Below, in pieces: positions 23,562 through 33,118 of a DNA stretch of 64,000 bases. Position 1 is the stretch's first letter; every line of letters starts with the position of its first letter. The translations under genes were made by a program, and so were the position numbers. The DNA is from Campylobacter concisus (GTDB lineage Bacteria; Campylobacterota; Campylobacteria; Campylobacterales; Campylobacteraceae): positions 1,612,001 to 1,676,000 of the forward strand of contig NZ_CP049270.1 of NCBI RefSeq assembly GCF_003048595.2. Direction: 5' to 3'. Under the pieces are notes generated by a model. That model was not told the origin of the DNA. It searched no databases and worked only from the letters and a program-made list of their open reading frames with translations.

Positions 23562-26209
23562 AGTGGCTTATCTATTAGTGAGGTTAGGATTTCAAAAGAT
23601 ACTGACTGGATATATACTGGCTTAATATCAGCACTCTCTATACAAAGCTTATTCTCTTTGGCTTCTCCACGAAGTATGAAAGTCTTTTTAAAGATTTTAG
23701 GAGGGTAGTTTTGATTAGGTATAGCCCAAGTATATTTAAGCCTCTCTTTATCAGTGCCATAGTCTTTTATACTTATACTTGTGTTAGCCCCTTTTGATAG
23801 GTATATAGTAGCTCTTCTTAGGAGTGTTCTACCATCTATTGAGCCAACTACATCATTAGTAAACTTTAGAAAGATAGGGGAGAAGTGGTATCTAAAGCGG
23901 TATTTATACCCTAGCTTTGCGTAAGGAGCTATCCCAGCCTTAAACTGCTCGTAGGTATACTCTTCATTTGTTAAAGAGTTTCTTAGCATATACTCTTTAC
24001 CAATGCCCTCTACTAGATTAATATTATCAGGGGAGACCTCTTTTAGAAAGTCTAAGCACTCATAGTGGCTTCCTACTCTACCTAAATCTATCTTACCAAA
24101 TACTCCACCATCAAAGAATAGATAGAGTTTATCTTCAAAACAAAAGACACCTAACACGTTTCTACAAAACGTCCAAACACTCCAAGAGCTTTGGGTCTTT
24201 TTATCTCCACTCCAAGCATACTTATAGACATATAGCTTTTTTGAGCTATTGCATACAAAGAGTAAATCCTCATTAGCCATACCAGCTATAAGGCTTCCTA
24301 AATGAGAGCTTTCTAAAAGGCTTGGCACGTGGTCTGTGATACTTGGAGCATCATTAATCATCCCATCACTTTGTATAAAATACTCTCTAACGCATATCTC
24401 ATTCCAGCCTTTAGGCGATAGAAAGTAGGTCATTTGTCCTAAGCTAATAGGTCTTACTGACCCATCAAAAGGATAGGATAGAATAGGGGCTACGTTTATA
24501 GTCTTTGATGATAATGGGTCATTACCACTATTAAGGATAAACTGCTGGTCGTCTCCAAATATCATAAGGTTATCTCTACTCGCTTTTGCATAGTAAAGCG
24601 TAGTTACAGAGGTTGATGGCACATCCACATCTATTGGAGCATCATCAAGGGCATCTGTAACAGTGCTTGCAAAGAAGTTAAAGAAGTCTCCAACCTTTGT
24701 AAGAGATACTGACTGACCACTTAATATCCCAAGCCTATTTGAAAATAGAAAGATGTCATTTATGGTATTATCAACAAAGCTAGGGTTTGGGTTTGAGTTC
24801 TCATCTCCTACAGCTCTATCAGCCCATAAGCAATACTCTAGTGCAAAGTAAAGACCTAAAGGATTGCCTGCACTTTTATATCTTGCAACGTCTTGTTTTC
24901 TAATAAGCTGTAAAGGCATAGTAGCATTATCAAATCTATGAAAGCCATTAGGCTCTCTATACTCTTTCCATACACCAGTTGTTGATATTCTCTCGCCATC
25001 TTTTAGATAACTATTTTCAAATCTAACCCAGTATGTCCCCTCATCACTATCAGTCTTACCAACTATTTGAAGCACAGTTCCCTCAGGAGCTTTAGGAGGC
25101 AGGGATGTAAATGCTTGGGCTCTACCTTTAAAAGCTTTAAGAGCTGCATCTCCCCAGCTATCCCCCACCTCTATATCAAAGTCTTTTTTATCTTTAGCCC
25201 AAACCTCTATAACAGCTCCATAAAGCTTTGTCTCAAAGTTACCGTTGCTTTGTGAGTTTATCTGACTAGCTAGGTTTGAAGCAATTACCTCTGTTCTATA
25301 TGTGCTTCCTTGATTTGTATTACCAGTTGTATAAGATACCTCGACCTTTACAGAGCCCTCTTTGCTGTTTAGCTTAACTCTGTAATTCTGCTCTGCTACA
25401 CCTTTACTTACATAGATGATAGCCTTTTTATCATACTCTATATCATTTACTATGTTACCACCTAGAGTAGAGTAGGTAAGCCTATCGCTGGTATCTACTA
25501 CAAACTTAGTGCCATCAGCCCTTCTAAACTTAAACGTAAAAGAGCTACCCTCTTTGGTTATATCAGTAGCAGAAAAGCCAGTTCTAGCATTTATCTGCTC
25601 TCTTAGCTCCTTTAAGACATCCTCTTCATCCTCTAGCTTCTCTTTAGGTGTCTTAGCACCTTTAACGTGGGTATAGGTTGCTAGTGTAGTGCCATCCACT
25701 TTTATAAAGTAAGCTCTTGTTTCATCGGTATAGCCCTCACTTTTAGTACTTACCTTTACTTCAAAATCAGAAGTTGCCTTAAAACTATCAAAGGTCTTTT
25801 TCATCTTTACATCTCTACGTTTATTAACTATAAAGGTGTAGTCCCCTATGGTAGTCATAGCTATATCTGTTCTAGGGTTTTTAGCAGTTATATAGTTTTG
25901 ATGGGATGCTAGCCCCTCGATAGGATAGGTAAAGCCATTTAGGTTCATAACCCTTAAATCTCCACCTGAGCTAAGGCTGATGATATATCTCTCTTTTTCA
26001 TCTCTATTTATAGTATGCCAAAAGGTGTAATAGCCAACGCCTTGCATCTCTTTTATAAGCTCTACTGGAGGTCTTTGACATAGCCCATAGACTAAAGAGC
26101 TAATAGCATTTTCTTGGTAATCTCCTTGTGTTTCAAGCCTAAGCGTTGGAGCTTGCTGACTCATACCATTAAATAATCCAGCATAGTGTTTAGTTATTAG
26201 AGTTTGCAT
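23558..26209 (-). CDS. Tail tubular protein B (gp12-like nozzle)
   Basis: 883 residues (T7 gp12 794), beta-rich, opening with LITKHYAGLFNGMSQQAPTLRLE, the hallmark start of this family (phage nozzle: N-G-V-S-Q-Q-P), and ending in LCIESADIKPVYIQSVSFEI. It forms the distal tail tube and fibre attachment. The gene overlaps its neighbours by a few bases. Confidence 0.93.
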   Translation of the reverse strand: MQTLITKHYAGLFNGMSQQAPTLRLETQGDYQENAISSLVYGLCQRPPVELIKEMQGVGYYTFWHTINRDEKERYIISLSSGGDLRVMNLNGFTYPIEGLASHQNYITAKNPRTDIAMTTIGDYTFIVNKRRDVKMKKTFDSFKATSDFEVKVSTKSEGYTDETRAYFIKVDGTTLATYTHVKGAKTPKEKLEDEEDVLKELREQINARTGFSATDITKEGSSFTFKFRRADGTKFVVDTSDRLTYSTLGGNIVNDIEYDKKAIIYVSKGVAEQNYRVKLNSKEGSVKVEVSYTTGNTNQGSTYRTEVIASNLASQINSQSNGNFETKLYGAVIEVWAKDKKDFDIEVGDSWGDAALKAFKGRAQAFTSLPPKAPEGTVLQIVGKTDSDEGTYWVRFENSYLKDGERISTTGVWKEYREPNGFHRFDNATMPLQLIRKQDVARYKSAGNPLGLYFALEYCLWADRAVGDENSNPNPSFVDNTINDIFLFSNRLGILSGQSVSLTKVGDFFNFFASTVTDALDDAPIDVDVPSTSVTTLYYAKASRDNLMIFGDDQQFILNSGNDPLSSKTINVAPILSYPFDGSVRPISLGQMTYFLSPKGWNEICVREYFIQSDGMINDAPSITDHVPSLLESSHLGSLIAGMANEDLLFVCNSSKKLYVYKYAWSGDKKTQSSWSVWTFCRNVLGVFCFEDKLYLFFDGGVFGKIDLGRVGSHYECLDFLKEVSPDNINLVEGIGKEYMLRNSLTNEEYTYEQFKAGIAPYAKLGYKYRFRYHFSPIFLKFTNDVVGSIDGRTLLRRATIYLSKGANTSISIKDYGTDKERLKYTWAIPNQNYPPKIFKKTFILRGEAKENKLCIESADIKPVYIQSVSFEILTSLIDKPL

Positions 26210-27518
26210 TTGCTACCTTTAATCTATATTTAGCTCTTACACTAGATGTAACAGCCTCAGGGTTATTATCTTTATCAAGTATCCTTGAGACACTCTTGGA
26301 GCTCATAAAGGATAGCGGAGATAGGCTCTGACCTGCTAGGGCTTTAGCTCTAATAAGCGTCATCTCATCTAAGACATACTTTCTAGGATTTATAATGGCT
26401 GTTGGTTGATGTAAGAAGCTGGCTTTATATCTTGCATAGTTAAATACAGCCTCAGGTATGTCTTTATCTTCCACACCCTCTTCAATACCAAGCTCAATCT
26501 TAATCTCTCTTAAGGCTCTCTCATAGATAATTTTAGGGGATATTAGATTTGTTATAAGGCTCGCTTCTGCATTATCCATATCCTCCAACGTTATTGGTCT
26601 TTGAGCCTCTGTTGGGATAAGAATGCTTTGCAATCTAAACATAGTTTTATTTAGAATGTAATCCTCTATTATAGAGTTAAACTCGCTCTCTATATATCCA
26701 TAAGTAGTTATAAACTCATCTTTAACTCTTATATAAAGCTCAGGCGGATAAAGTCTGTTTGCTATTATTGCTAAGCGTAAGTCAAGTTCGTTTTGGTTTT
26801 TTTCAGCATCTGATATGACATAATCATCAGTGCTTAGGATTGACTTTTGAAAGTTATAACAAGCTAGAGTTCTTAGAGTTTGTGTTATATTACTAGGTTT
26901 TGATATATCAACTGGGATTACATTACTAAAGCCATATATTGCAAAGAGCTCTTTAGCTGTGGCTTCAAGCACTTCATTAGGTACTTCTCTTTTAGTTATT
27001 AGCCTCTTTTTAAAATCCAAATAACTTCGCTCTACACTCTCAATACTAAGTGGATACTCATCTACTTTAGCAAAGAGGATTGCTTCTAGCTTAATAAGTG
27101 CTAGGTTTTGCTTTAAGCTGTTAGGCACAAGAGCACTAAAGCTGTAAAGCTCTCTTAGCTCTGTATCAACTTCTGCTTGAATGTTCTTTGGTATTAGTCT
27201 CTTTCTTATGATAGCTCTTTTATTATAGGCTTCATCCTCTACCGTAAACTCATGCAATACTTCGCTAGATACTACGTTTGTTTGAAACTTACGCCCAGCT
27301 ACTGCCACAACTAAGTTATACACCTCTATTGACATATTATTAAGTGTTTCTATCTCATTATATGTAAAGTCATCGTTTGTATAGGGTAGCTCATCTATTG
27401 CATTTTGTAGCATACGCTTAGCCATAAGTGCACTAGGGTCATCCATATCATCTAGCATCTCTTGACCTATGCTTAACAATAACGTATTTACTGCATCTTT
27501 TATTCTATCTCTTGGCAT
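26190..27518 (-). CDS. Tail tubular protein A-position adaptor, unusually long
   Basis: 442 residues placed exactly where T7 gp11 (196 residues) lies, between capsid and gp12. It begins with DRIKDAVNTLLLSIGQEMLDDMDD, consistent with an adaptor, but is more than twice the usual length. The additional sequence is helical, with loosely repeated elements around LRELYSFSAL, AKELFAIYGFS and DEFITTYGY that may be internal duplications. It likely joins portal to tail nozzle. Assigned by order and partial similarity. Confidence 0.7.
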   Translation of the reverse strand: MPRDRIKDAVNTLLLSIGQEMLDDMDDPSALMAKRMLQNAIDELPYTNDDFTYNEIETLNNMSIEVYNLVVAVAGRKFQTNVVSSEVLHEFTVEDEAYNKRAIIRKRLIPKNIQAEVDTELRELYSFSALVPNSLKQNLALIKLEAILFAKVDEYPLSIESVERSYLDFKKRLITKREVPNEVLEATAKELFAIYGFSNVIPVDISKPSNITQTLRTLACYNFQKSILSTDDYVISDAEKNQNELDLRLAIIANRLYPPELYIRVKDEFITTYGYIESEFNSIIEDYILNKTMFRLQSILIPTEAQRPITLEDMDNAEASLITNLISPKIIYERALREIKIELGIEEGVEDKDIPEAVFNYARYKASFLHQPTAIINPRKYVLDEMTLIRAKALAGQSLSPLSFMSSKSVSRILDKDNNPEAVTSSVRAKYRLKVANANSNN

Positions 27519-27543
27519 TATTCCTCCTTATTTTATTTTTGAC

Positions 27544-27573
27544 AAAAAAAAAGGGAGCATAACGCCCCCTTAT
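27544..27573 (-). terminator. Intrinsic terminator behind the capsid gene (T-phi equivalent)
   Basis: On the minus strand AAGGGGGC-GTTAT-GCTCCCTT is followed by a run of nine T, immediately after the capsid stop. T7 has its main terminator T-phi in exactly this place. A competing stem GCATAAC/GTTATGC uses the last capsid codons and the terminator loop, so an alternative fold exists. Confidence 0.88.
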
Positions 27574-27574
27574 G

Positions 27575-28627
27575 TTATGCGTGTGAGCCTGCTGGAAGCT
27601 TGCCTGCTCCAACTCTGTTTCTATCATAGATAACCTGACCCCAGTTAGCTGGTAGTGCAGACTTACGGATTTCTACGGCACATTCTGGTCTAAGTACACC
27701 CATACCACAAGCTAGGCTAGCACGTGTCCAAGTGCCCATACGACCATTATCATCCCAAATCTTAGTGGTAATATCTCCACCTTTTAACACGCCTACTGCT
27801 TCATCAGTACCTACGTAAGCAACAGTACCCTCGCAGTTAATTCCGTGATACTCATCATAAAACTCAGCATTAGCTGGCTTTGTAGCATCAACTGTTGGTA
27901 GGTAGTTATGGTAAGTTAGTGGGATACCGCCAATCTTAAACACAGTGCCTTCAGCATAATCTCCCACGTTGCCATAATCTTTGTTAAGCAAAGTTCTATT
28001 TTCTACTATTTCAAAGTAGACATCAGGAGTTGTTACAGCAAAGATTTGCCCTGTAACGTTCTTTTTGATAAGCTCTTTTTTGGCATTAATCAAAGCCTTA
28101 GCAAAGGCATTTACTCTTGTTGCTAAGTCTGAGTTAGCTAGGTCAGCATTAACGATTACAGAGCCTCCTTGATATTCATCCATTACGTTCTTTAGGCGTG
28201 CTGCTGTAATAAACTTCATCTGAATGTTTCTATCATACTTTTGAGCTAGGACTTCTCCCATCTTTCTTGTATACTCTTTACGAGCATCGTAGTGAAGCAT
28301 ACTCTCGTTAAAGTCATCAGTGAAGAATGAGCTCACAAGAGGTCTATCAAGAGTAAGCTCAGACTTATCGTGAGCTACTTCAGAGCCTTTGATGTGCTCT
28401 CCAGCGTTGTGGTAGTAAGCTCCAATTCCACCTACGTGCTCAAAGCGTAGTGACTTAGCACCACTGATTTCTTTTCTTTGGTACTTACCCTCCATCGCAA
28501 CTGTTTTCTCAAAACTAGCGATGATTTCTCCAGTTACTTTCTCTGTTAAAAGCTCTCTATCTTTTGTTTCAAGCCCACTAAATGAGCCATTCTTAGCTCC
28601 ACTATTCAAAGCTGTTGCTTTATCCAT
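27575..28627 (-). CDS. Major capsid protein (gp10-like)
   Basis: 350 residues, close to T7 gp10A (345). Features include TEKVTGEIIASFEKTVAMEGK near the N-terminus and the E-loop and spine typical of T7-type HK97-fold capsids (KSLRFEHVGGIGAYYHNAG, GMGVLRPECAVEIRK). Strong AGGAGAAT ribosome-binding site. It lies between scaffold and tail genes with a terminator behind, matching T7 organisation. Confidence 0.94.
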   Translation of the reverse strand: MDKATALNSGAKNGSFSGLETKDRELLTEKVTGEIIASFEKTVAMEGKYQRKEISGAKSLRFEHVGGIGAYYHNAGEHIKGSEVAHDKSELTLDRPLVSSFFTDDFNESMLHYDARKEYTRKMGEVLAQKYDRNIQMKFITAARLKNVMDEYQGGSVIVNADLANSDLATRVNAFAKALINAKKELIKKNVTGQIFAVTTPDVYFEIVENRTLLNKDYGNVGDYAEGTVFKIGGIPLTYHNYLPTVDATKPANAEFYDEYHGINCEGTVAYVGTDEAVGVLKGGDITTKIWDDNGRMGTWTRASLACGMGVLRPECAVEIRKSALPANWGQVIYDRNRVGAGKLPAGSHA

Positions 28628-28654
28628 TTATATTCTCCTTATTTGTTCTTATAT

Positions 28655-29362
28655 TTATTGTCTAAATCCACCTAGCTTTAATGTATTAGCTAGTCTTTCA
28701 TCTACTTCTGCCCTATATTGTGGGCTCTTGTTATATCTCTCATCAGCTATTGCGTTGGCATAATCTCTGCGTGTTAAGAAAGTATCATCCCTAAGTTTTC
28801 CACCACTTGTATCTCCCATAGTTAGCTTAGGCTTATTTGAGCTAGCTAGACTTTTCCTTGCATATAGACCTTTAATGGCTGTATTCATACGTCTTTGGTT
28901 GCCACTATTTATAGCTTCGTTATAGTCTTCTATCTCATCTTCTGTAAGGTTTTCACTAGCCCAAGCTATCATCGCTGTGTAATCATCTTTACCACCAACT
29001 AAGTTATAAGCTTGGTTTGCTGCTTGTTCTGTTACATAAGCCGAAGCTACCTTTAGGTTCTCTATATAGTTATCCACTAGATTTTTAGGAAATGTTTTGT
29101 AAAGCTCCTTGCGTGAAGCTTCTCCTATATCTCCAGTACTTCTTAGTTCATTCTCATATCTTGAGTAATCGAAGTCTTCGCTAGGGTCATAAGTCTGTCT
29201 ATGAGTATCTTGTGATTTCTCTGCTGTGATTTCAAGACCAGCATCTTGTCCGCTGTTAGTGGTCTTACTATCAGTTGTTTGAGTAGGTATCTCTGTCTTG
29301 CTTGGCTGAGCGTTAATCTCGTCATTAACAGCCATTTGGTTATCAATATTGCTACCATCCAT
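28655..29362 (-). CDS. Scaffold / capsid assembly protein (gp9-like)
   Basis: 235 residues, acidic and hydrophilic, with a disordered N-terminus (QPSKTEIPTQTTDSKTTNSG) and helical middle ENLTEDEIEDYNEAINSGN, typical of podoviral scaffolding proteins (G-G..Y..l..WA...L...E). It sits directly before the capsid gene and would be lost from the mature head. Confidence 0.85.
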   Translation of the reverse strand: MDGSNIDNQMAVNDEINAQPSKTEIPTQTTDSKTTNSGQDAGLEITAEKSQDTHRQTYDPSEDFDYSRYENELRSTGDIGEASRKELYKTFPKNLVDNYIENLKVASAYVTEQAANQAYNLVGGKDDYTAMIAWASENLTEDEIEDYNEAINSGNQRRMNTAIKGLYARKSLASSNKPKLTMGDTSGGKLRDDTFLTRRDYANAIADERYNKSPQYRAEVDERLANTLKLGGFRQ

Positions 29363-29371
29363 TACCTCTCC

Positions 29372-29602
29372 TTAAAATCTGATTATTGTTTGATTACCAT
29401 CTACAACTTCGCCTGAAGTTATGGTGCTATTAACCTTAAACTCTGCACTCTCACTAAAGCCTTTTGCCTCTACTGCTAAGCTGTCAGCGTTAGATTTAGG
29501 TTGCTCTTTAGTTTCCTCAGCCTGCTCTAGGTTCTCGTTAGCTTGCTCTTGGTTTTCTAAGTTTTCTTTGTTTTCTGCATTCTTGCTATTATTTCTAGCC
29601 AT
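29372..29602 (-). CDS. Small acidic protein between portal and scaffold
   Basis: 76 residues, extremely rich in Asn, Glu and Gln in the first half (NKENLENQEQANENLEQAEE), then a short conserved-looking end VDGNQTIIRF. It is probably disordered. It may be a virion or scaffold accessory factor; function unknown. Confidence 0.6.
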   Translation of the reverse strand: MARNNSKNAENKENLENQEQANENLEQAEETKEQPKSNADSLAVEAKGFSESAEFKVNSTITSGEVVDGNQTIIRF

Positions 29603-31166
29603 TTATCTCTCCTTGTTGTTGTGTCATTTGTTGCATTACGCTTGGATCTGTCATAGCTTTGCTAATACCACTCACTAAGTTTGGAGTAGCCTTACTCATA
29701 AGCTCTTGTTGTTGTGCTTGTTGTTGTTGCTGTGCTATCGTCTCAGCATCCAAGAGTATGTCAGTATCCTTTATACCTAGCGATGTGGCTAGGCTTTTAA
29801 GCACGTACTCATAGTTAATCATAGAAGCTGCTTGTGGTGCTAGAGTGCTCGCTGTTTGCATAAAAGTTATAATCTTGTTATAGTCTTGTCCTCTGCCTAA
29901 GCCCTCTAAACCAGTTGTGATAAGTGGTTCTATGTTCTCACTACCATCAGGGAATGCTCCGCTCTCTCTAAGCTTTTGTATCTTTAGCTTGATATAAGGG
30001 AGTTGAAACTCCTGAGATAGCACACTATATGTGCCTCCTAAGCTCTCTTCAAGCTCACTTGCCATTGTTCTTATCTCTTCAGCTGTTACCCTCTCAGCTT
30101 GTCTTTGTATGCTGGAGTTCATCATAAAGTGAAATGCTAGGTCTTGTTTAAGGTCATTAACGCTCTCTCTTATGGTTGCTATATCTGCGTTCTTATTAAC
30201 TTGTAGCACACTAACATCTTCTGCATTACCCTCAAGCACCTCTAAGTTTTCAGCATTAGCTATATCAATACTTCTAGTTGTGCCGTTAGGTGCTACAAAG
30301 AAAAGCACTTTTGCACTAGCACTACTAGCTTCTAGCCTTGCTTGAGATAAGCCCTCTAAGCTCCTTAAGTCTCCTATGACTTCATCCACATAGCTTCTGC
30401 CATAGTTCTCATTAGGTAGTGCAGACCACCTGAGAGCTAGATAGGGTAGCTCATCTTTCTCAAACTCTCCATCAGCCTCAGGTAAGTTAAAGCCACCCAC
30501 TTCTTGAGCTGTTATCCATTTACCTTTGTCTTTATCAAGATAGACCCTTGTATAAAGCTCTACGTAGTTTTTAGAGCTCTCTAGCTGTTTTGTTTTAGCC
30601 AGTACTGCATTTTTAATGGTTTCATCAGTTATAGCCATAGGAGCTATTTGCTCTTTTATTAAAAACTCTAGTAGGTTGCCTAGTGGGTCTCTTTGACATA
30701 CATATTGGTCTAGCCTATAAATCTTTAAGGATGCCCCTTTAACATCACTAGGGAAGTAGAGCAGGGCGTTACCAGTAATGATTAATAGCCTTAAAAACTG
30801 AAAGATTTGCACCCTCTCTCCACTAGCTTCTATATGATTTACTAACACACTCTCCATCTGCGATAGCGTAGCTTCTACGTCTGCACTCTTAGAGCCCTCT
30901 TGCACTAAGCTAGGGTCAATGGTAAATCTGAAAAATGGACTATTAGGTGGAAGTAGGGTTAGCATAAGCTTTGAAGCTAAGGTATTAACACCTCTAGCCC
31001 CTTGTGATTGAAAGGGTTTATAAAGCTTTGTTTGCTCATCACTGCCATCAGGCGGTAGTAGTGAGGGGATGGTAAGCTTAGCACACTCTCTTGCTCTCTC
31101 TAAGACAGAGCTACGTTTATTTTCTAACTGCTTGTATCTGTTTGCTAGAGAAGTTACCTCTATCAT
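29595..31166 (-). CDS. Portal / head-tail connector (gp8-like)
   Basis: 523 residues (T7 gp8 536). Motifs of T7-type portals are clear: YKPFQSQGARGVNTLASKL, ALRWSALPNENYGRSYVDE, QAERVTAEEIRTMASELEE and a Gln-rich tail (IAQQQQQAQQQ). It forms the dodecameric gate for DNA packaging. Confidence 0.95.
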   Translation of the reverse strand: MIEVTSLANRYKQLENKRSSVLERARECAKLTIPSLLPPDGSDEQTKLYKPFQSQGARGVNTLASKLMLTLLPPNSPFFRFTIDPSLVQEGSKSADVEATLSQMESVLVNHIEASGERVQIFQFLRLLIITGNALLYFPSDVKGASLKIYRLDQYVCQRDPLGNLLEFLIKEQIAPMAITDETIKNAVLAKTKQLESSKNYVELYTRVYLDKDKGKWITAQEVGGFNLPEADGEFEKDELPYLALRWSALPNENYGRSYVDEVIGDLRSLEGLSQARLEASSASAKVLFFVAPNGTTRSIDIANAENLEVLEGNAEDVSVLQVNKNADIATIRESVNDLKQDLAFHFMMNSSIQRQAERVTAEEIRTMASELEESLGGTYSVLSQEFQLPYIKLKIQKLRESGAFPDGSENIEPLITTGLEGLGRGQDYNKIITFMQTASTLAPQAASMINYEYVLKSLATSLGIKDTDILLDAETIAQQQQQAQQQELMSKATPNLVSGISKAMTDPSVMQQMTQQQGEING

Positions 31167-31177
31167 TTAGCTCCTTT

Positions 31178-31378
31178 CTAGCCCATTATGTTTAATCCAG
31201 TACCACTATCAACTGTCTTTTGGATTGGTATAGTAAGCCTTGAGCTTCCTCTACGTTTCTTCTTTTGGTTCTTGCTATCCTCACTATCTCCTACCTTTAG
31301 TTCTGCTGTCTCAGCTGGAGCTGGTGGTGGTGGAGCTGGTTGTGGGTCTGGTGCTCTTCGTTTTCCGCCTCCGCACAT
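31178..31378 (-). CDS. gp7.3-like small virion protein
   Basis: 66 residues: MCGGGKRR, a proline stretch (PAPPPPAP), then a basic part ending SSRLTIPIQKTVDSGTGLNI. The end resembles T7 gp7.3 (SSGGGINI), which also lies directly upstream of the portal gene and helps adsorption and tail assembly. Confidence 0.7.
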   Translation of the reverse strand: MCGGGKRRAPDPQPAPPPPAPAETAELKVGDSEDSKNQKKKRRGSSRLTIPIQKTVDSGTGLNIMG

Positions 31379-31379
31379 A

Positions 31380-31589
31380 TTAAATGTCCTCCTTATGTTT
31401 TTGTTGTTTTGTTTTCTCTAGTTCATCTAATAAAAAATCTATTACACTTCTTTGTCCTAACTTAAAGTAGAGTTCTTTCTCACTTAGGTTAAAGTCAGGG
31501 CTTCTTGTGTTTCTTATGGATAATCTAGGATAAGCTTCATCTAAAGCCATTACTAATCTCTCGTGATTTATGTTTAATGGTATAGCCAT
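31380..31589 (-). CDS. Hypothetical small phage protein
   Basis: 69 residues, charged helices (LSEKELYFKLGQRSVIDFLL). It is the first gene after the two phage promoters at 31.65 and 31.76 kb, with an AAAGGAGTT ribosome-binding site. No family recognised. Confidence 0.65.
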   Translation of the reverse strand: MAIPLNINHERLVMALDEAYPRLSIRNTRSPDFNLSEKELYFKLGQRSVIDFLLDELEKTKQQKHKEDI

Positions 31590-31644
31590 ATAACTCCTTT
31601 AGGATAATCTATATAATCCCCCCTTACCCCCTTTGGAGAATGTG

Positions 31645-31670
31645 TTTTTCTCCTATAAGTGGCGTGTGAT
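31645..31670 (-). promoter_or_regulatory. Phage RNA polymerase promoter (31.65 kb)
   Basis: Minus-strand CACACGCCACTTATAGGAGA with predicted start at 31653 and a CCCTAAAATAGGG hairpin directly upstream. It drives the structural genes, the class III position of T7. Confidence 0.82.
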
Positions 31671-31751
31671 TTCAAATGCCCTATTTTAGGGGGTTTCTAA
31701 AGTTGCAATAAGCGGACTTTATAATCTCTCTTTTACCCTTTTAGAAAGTGC

Positions 31752-31775
31752 TTTTCTCCTATAGGGGGGCAAGGT
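31752..31775 (-). promoter_or_regulatory. Degenerate second phage promoter (31.76 kb)
   Basis: Minus-strand CCCCCCTATAGGAGAAAAG keeps the initiation region of the promoter family but has lost the upstream CAC(G)CCACT block. The following bases up to about 31808 parallel those at 31671-31700, so it is a decayed tandem copy of the neighbouring promoter, 106 bp away. Confidence 0.55.
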
Positions 31776-31803
31776 TCTACAAACGTCGTATTTTAGGGGG
31801 TTT

Positions 31804-32691
31804 CTAAAGCTGTGGTAAATGAGCTTTTTTAAGGTCAATATTAAGGGGTTTATAGTTCCAAAGGATAGGCTTACCACCTTTAAACTCATCAACTCTTAAC
31901 ATCCTTGCAACTCTAGCTTGTGTAAGGGCCTCTTTGATTGCTTTAGTTTTGTATGTGTCAGGGTTGCCCTCCATCTCTTTGTAATAAGACTTTATATACC
32001 AAGAGATAATAGCCTCCCATATATCATCACAAGGTAAGCTCTTTTGGATAGTCTTATCATCCTCTAAGCTTATTTGCCACTTTAGGTATTCATCTAGGAT
32101 TTCCTCAGCCTTTACCTTACCTATGCCTTTACAACCGCCATAACCATCTGTGCTGTCTCCAGTTAGAACCTGCGTATAAAAGACCCTTTGTCCTTGAGCG
32201 TAGTTAAGCTCGTATCTTAAGTCCTTACGCCAGTTGTAGTGCTCTCCCTCAACTTGGTTAAGGTCTTTATCTATATGGGCTAAGATGTTGTTTAAGGGGT
32301 CATTGCTAAGATGTATAGAGCAAGCATCGTCTGCTTCTATCTTAGTGGTTATCTTCGCACCATACTTATCCACTGCATACACTTTTAGCATTGGTAAGAG
32401 ACGTGGTTTTGGTAGGTCTTTTCTGTTGTGTTTGTAGGTTGGTAGGATGTCATACCTAAAGTTTGTTGCACCTGTAAGATAAAGCTGTGTCTTAGAGCAT
32501 CTTATGCTATCTTTAAGTTTCTCTATGGCTTCATCTAAACTCTTTTTTGCTCCCTCTTCATCAAGGACTACTGCTTGGTTATCTTCTGAAAAGTTAAAGG
32601 TGCTCTCATTAACACTAGCAGCCTCATAGAGCAAGCTATCCGCATCTACGATAAGTGTCTTATCTCTTTTCTTTAATAATCTCCTTGCCAA
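31804..32691 (-). CDS. 5'-3' exonuclease (T7 gp6-like)
   Basis: 295 residues (T7 gp6 300). FEN/PIN-type acidic residues are visible in LIVDADSLLYEAA, KIEADDACSIHLSND and VLTGDSTDGYGGCKGIGKVKA (the H3TH region). In T7 this enzyme degrades host DNA and removes RNA primers. It overlaps the upstream gene by 32 bases and ends just before the duplicated late promoters. Confidence 0.92.
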   Translation of the reverse strand: MARRLLKKRDKTLIVDADSLLYEAASVNESTFNFSEDNQAVVLDEEGAKKSLDEAIEKLKDSIRCSKTQLYLTGATNFRYDILPTYKHNRKDLPKPRLLPMLKVYAVDKYGAKITTKIEADDACSIHLSNDPLNNILAHIDKDLNQVEGEHYNWRKDLRYELNYAQGQRVFYTQVLTGDSTDGYGGCKGIGKVKAEEILDEYLKWQISLEDDKTIQKSLPCDDIWEAIISWYIKSYYKEMEGNPDTYKTKAIKEALTQARVARMLRVDEFKGGKPILWNYKPLNIDLKKAHLPQL

Positions 32692-33118
32692 ATATAAGCT
32701 CCTCTATATCTTCTTTACACAAATCCTTGCTTCTGTTTTCTTCATAGGCTCTGATTAAATACTCCATAGCCATATTTAAATCCACGTTACCTACTGGCAC
32801 AGTCTTACTTAGTATCTCAAGCATTAAAAAGCCTTGATTGGTTAAATCATTTACGTAAGCTAAGTCCTTTCTATGTGCTGAAACGTTATCCCCATAGTAG
32901 GTTGATATTAGTCTAGCTTGAAAGACCCTTAGCCAAAAGACGTAAGAACAATACTGATAAACCATCTCTGTCATATTGTTGGCTATATAACCTGCCATAA
33001 AATCTGATGAGATGTCAGACATCTTTAGGGCTACCTTGCTAGGTAAAAACTCATTAGACATATTCTTGTTGTTGATAGCCCAGTCAAGTATCCTCTTTTG
33101 TTTGCTCCCATTTATCAC
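32660..33118 (-). CDS. Hypothetical phage protein
   Basis: 152 residues, helical, with GYIANNMTEMVYQYCSYVFW and a Lys/Glu-rich end (EDIEELIFGKEIIKEKR). I recognise no family. It overlaps both neighbouring genes, so is co-translated with the exonuclease. Confidence 0.6.
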   Translation of the reverse strand: MINGSKQKRILDWAINNKNMSNEFLPSKVALKMSDISSDFMAGYIANNMTEMVYQYCSYVFWLRVFQARLISTYYGDNVSAHRKDLAYVNDLTNQGFLMLEILSKTVPVGNVDLNMAMEYLIRAYEENRSKDLCKEDIEELIFGKEIIKEKR

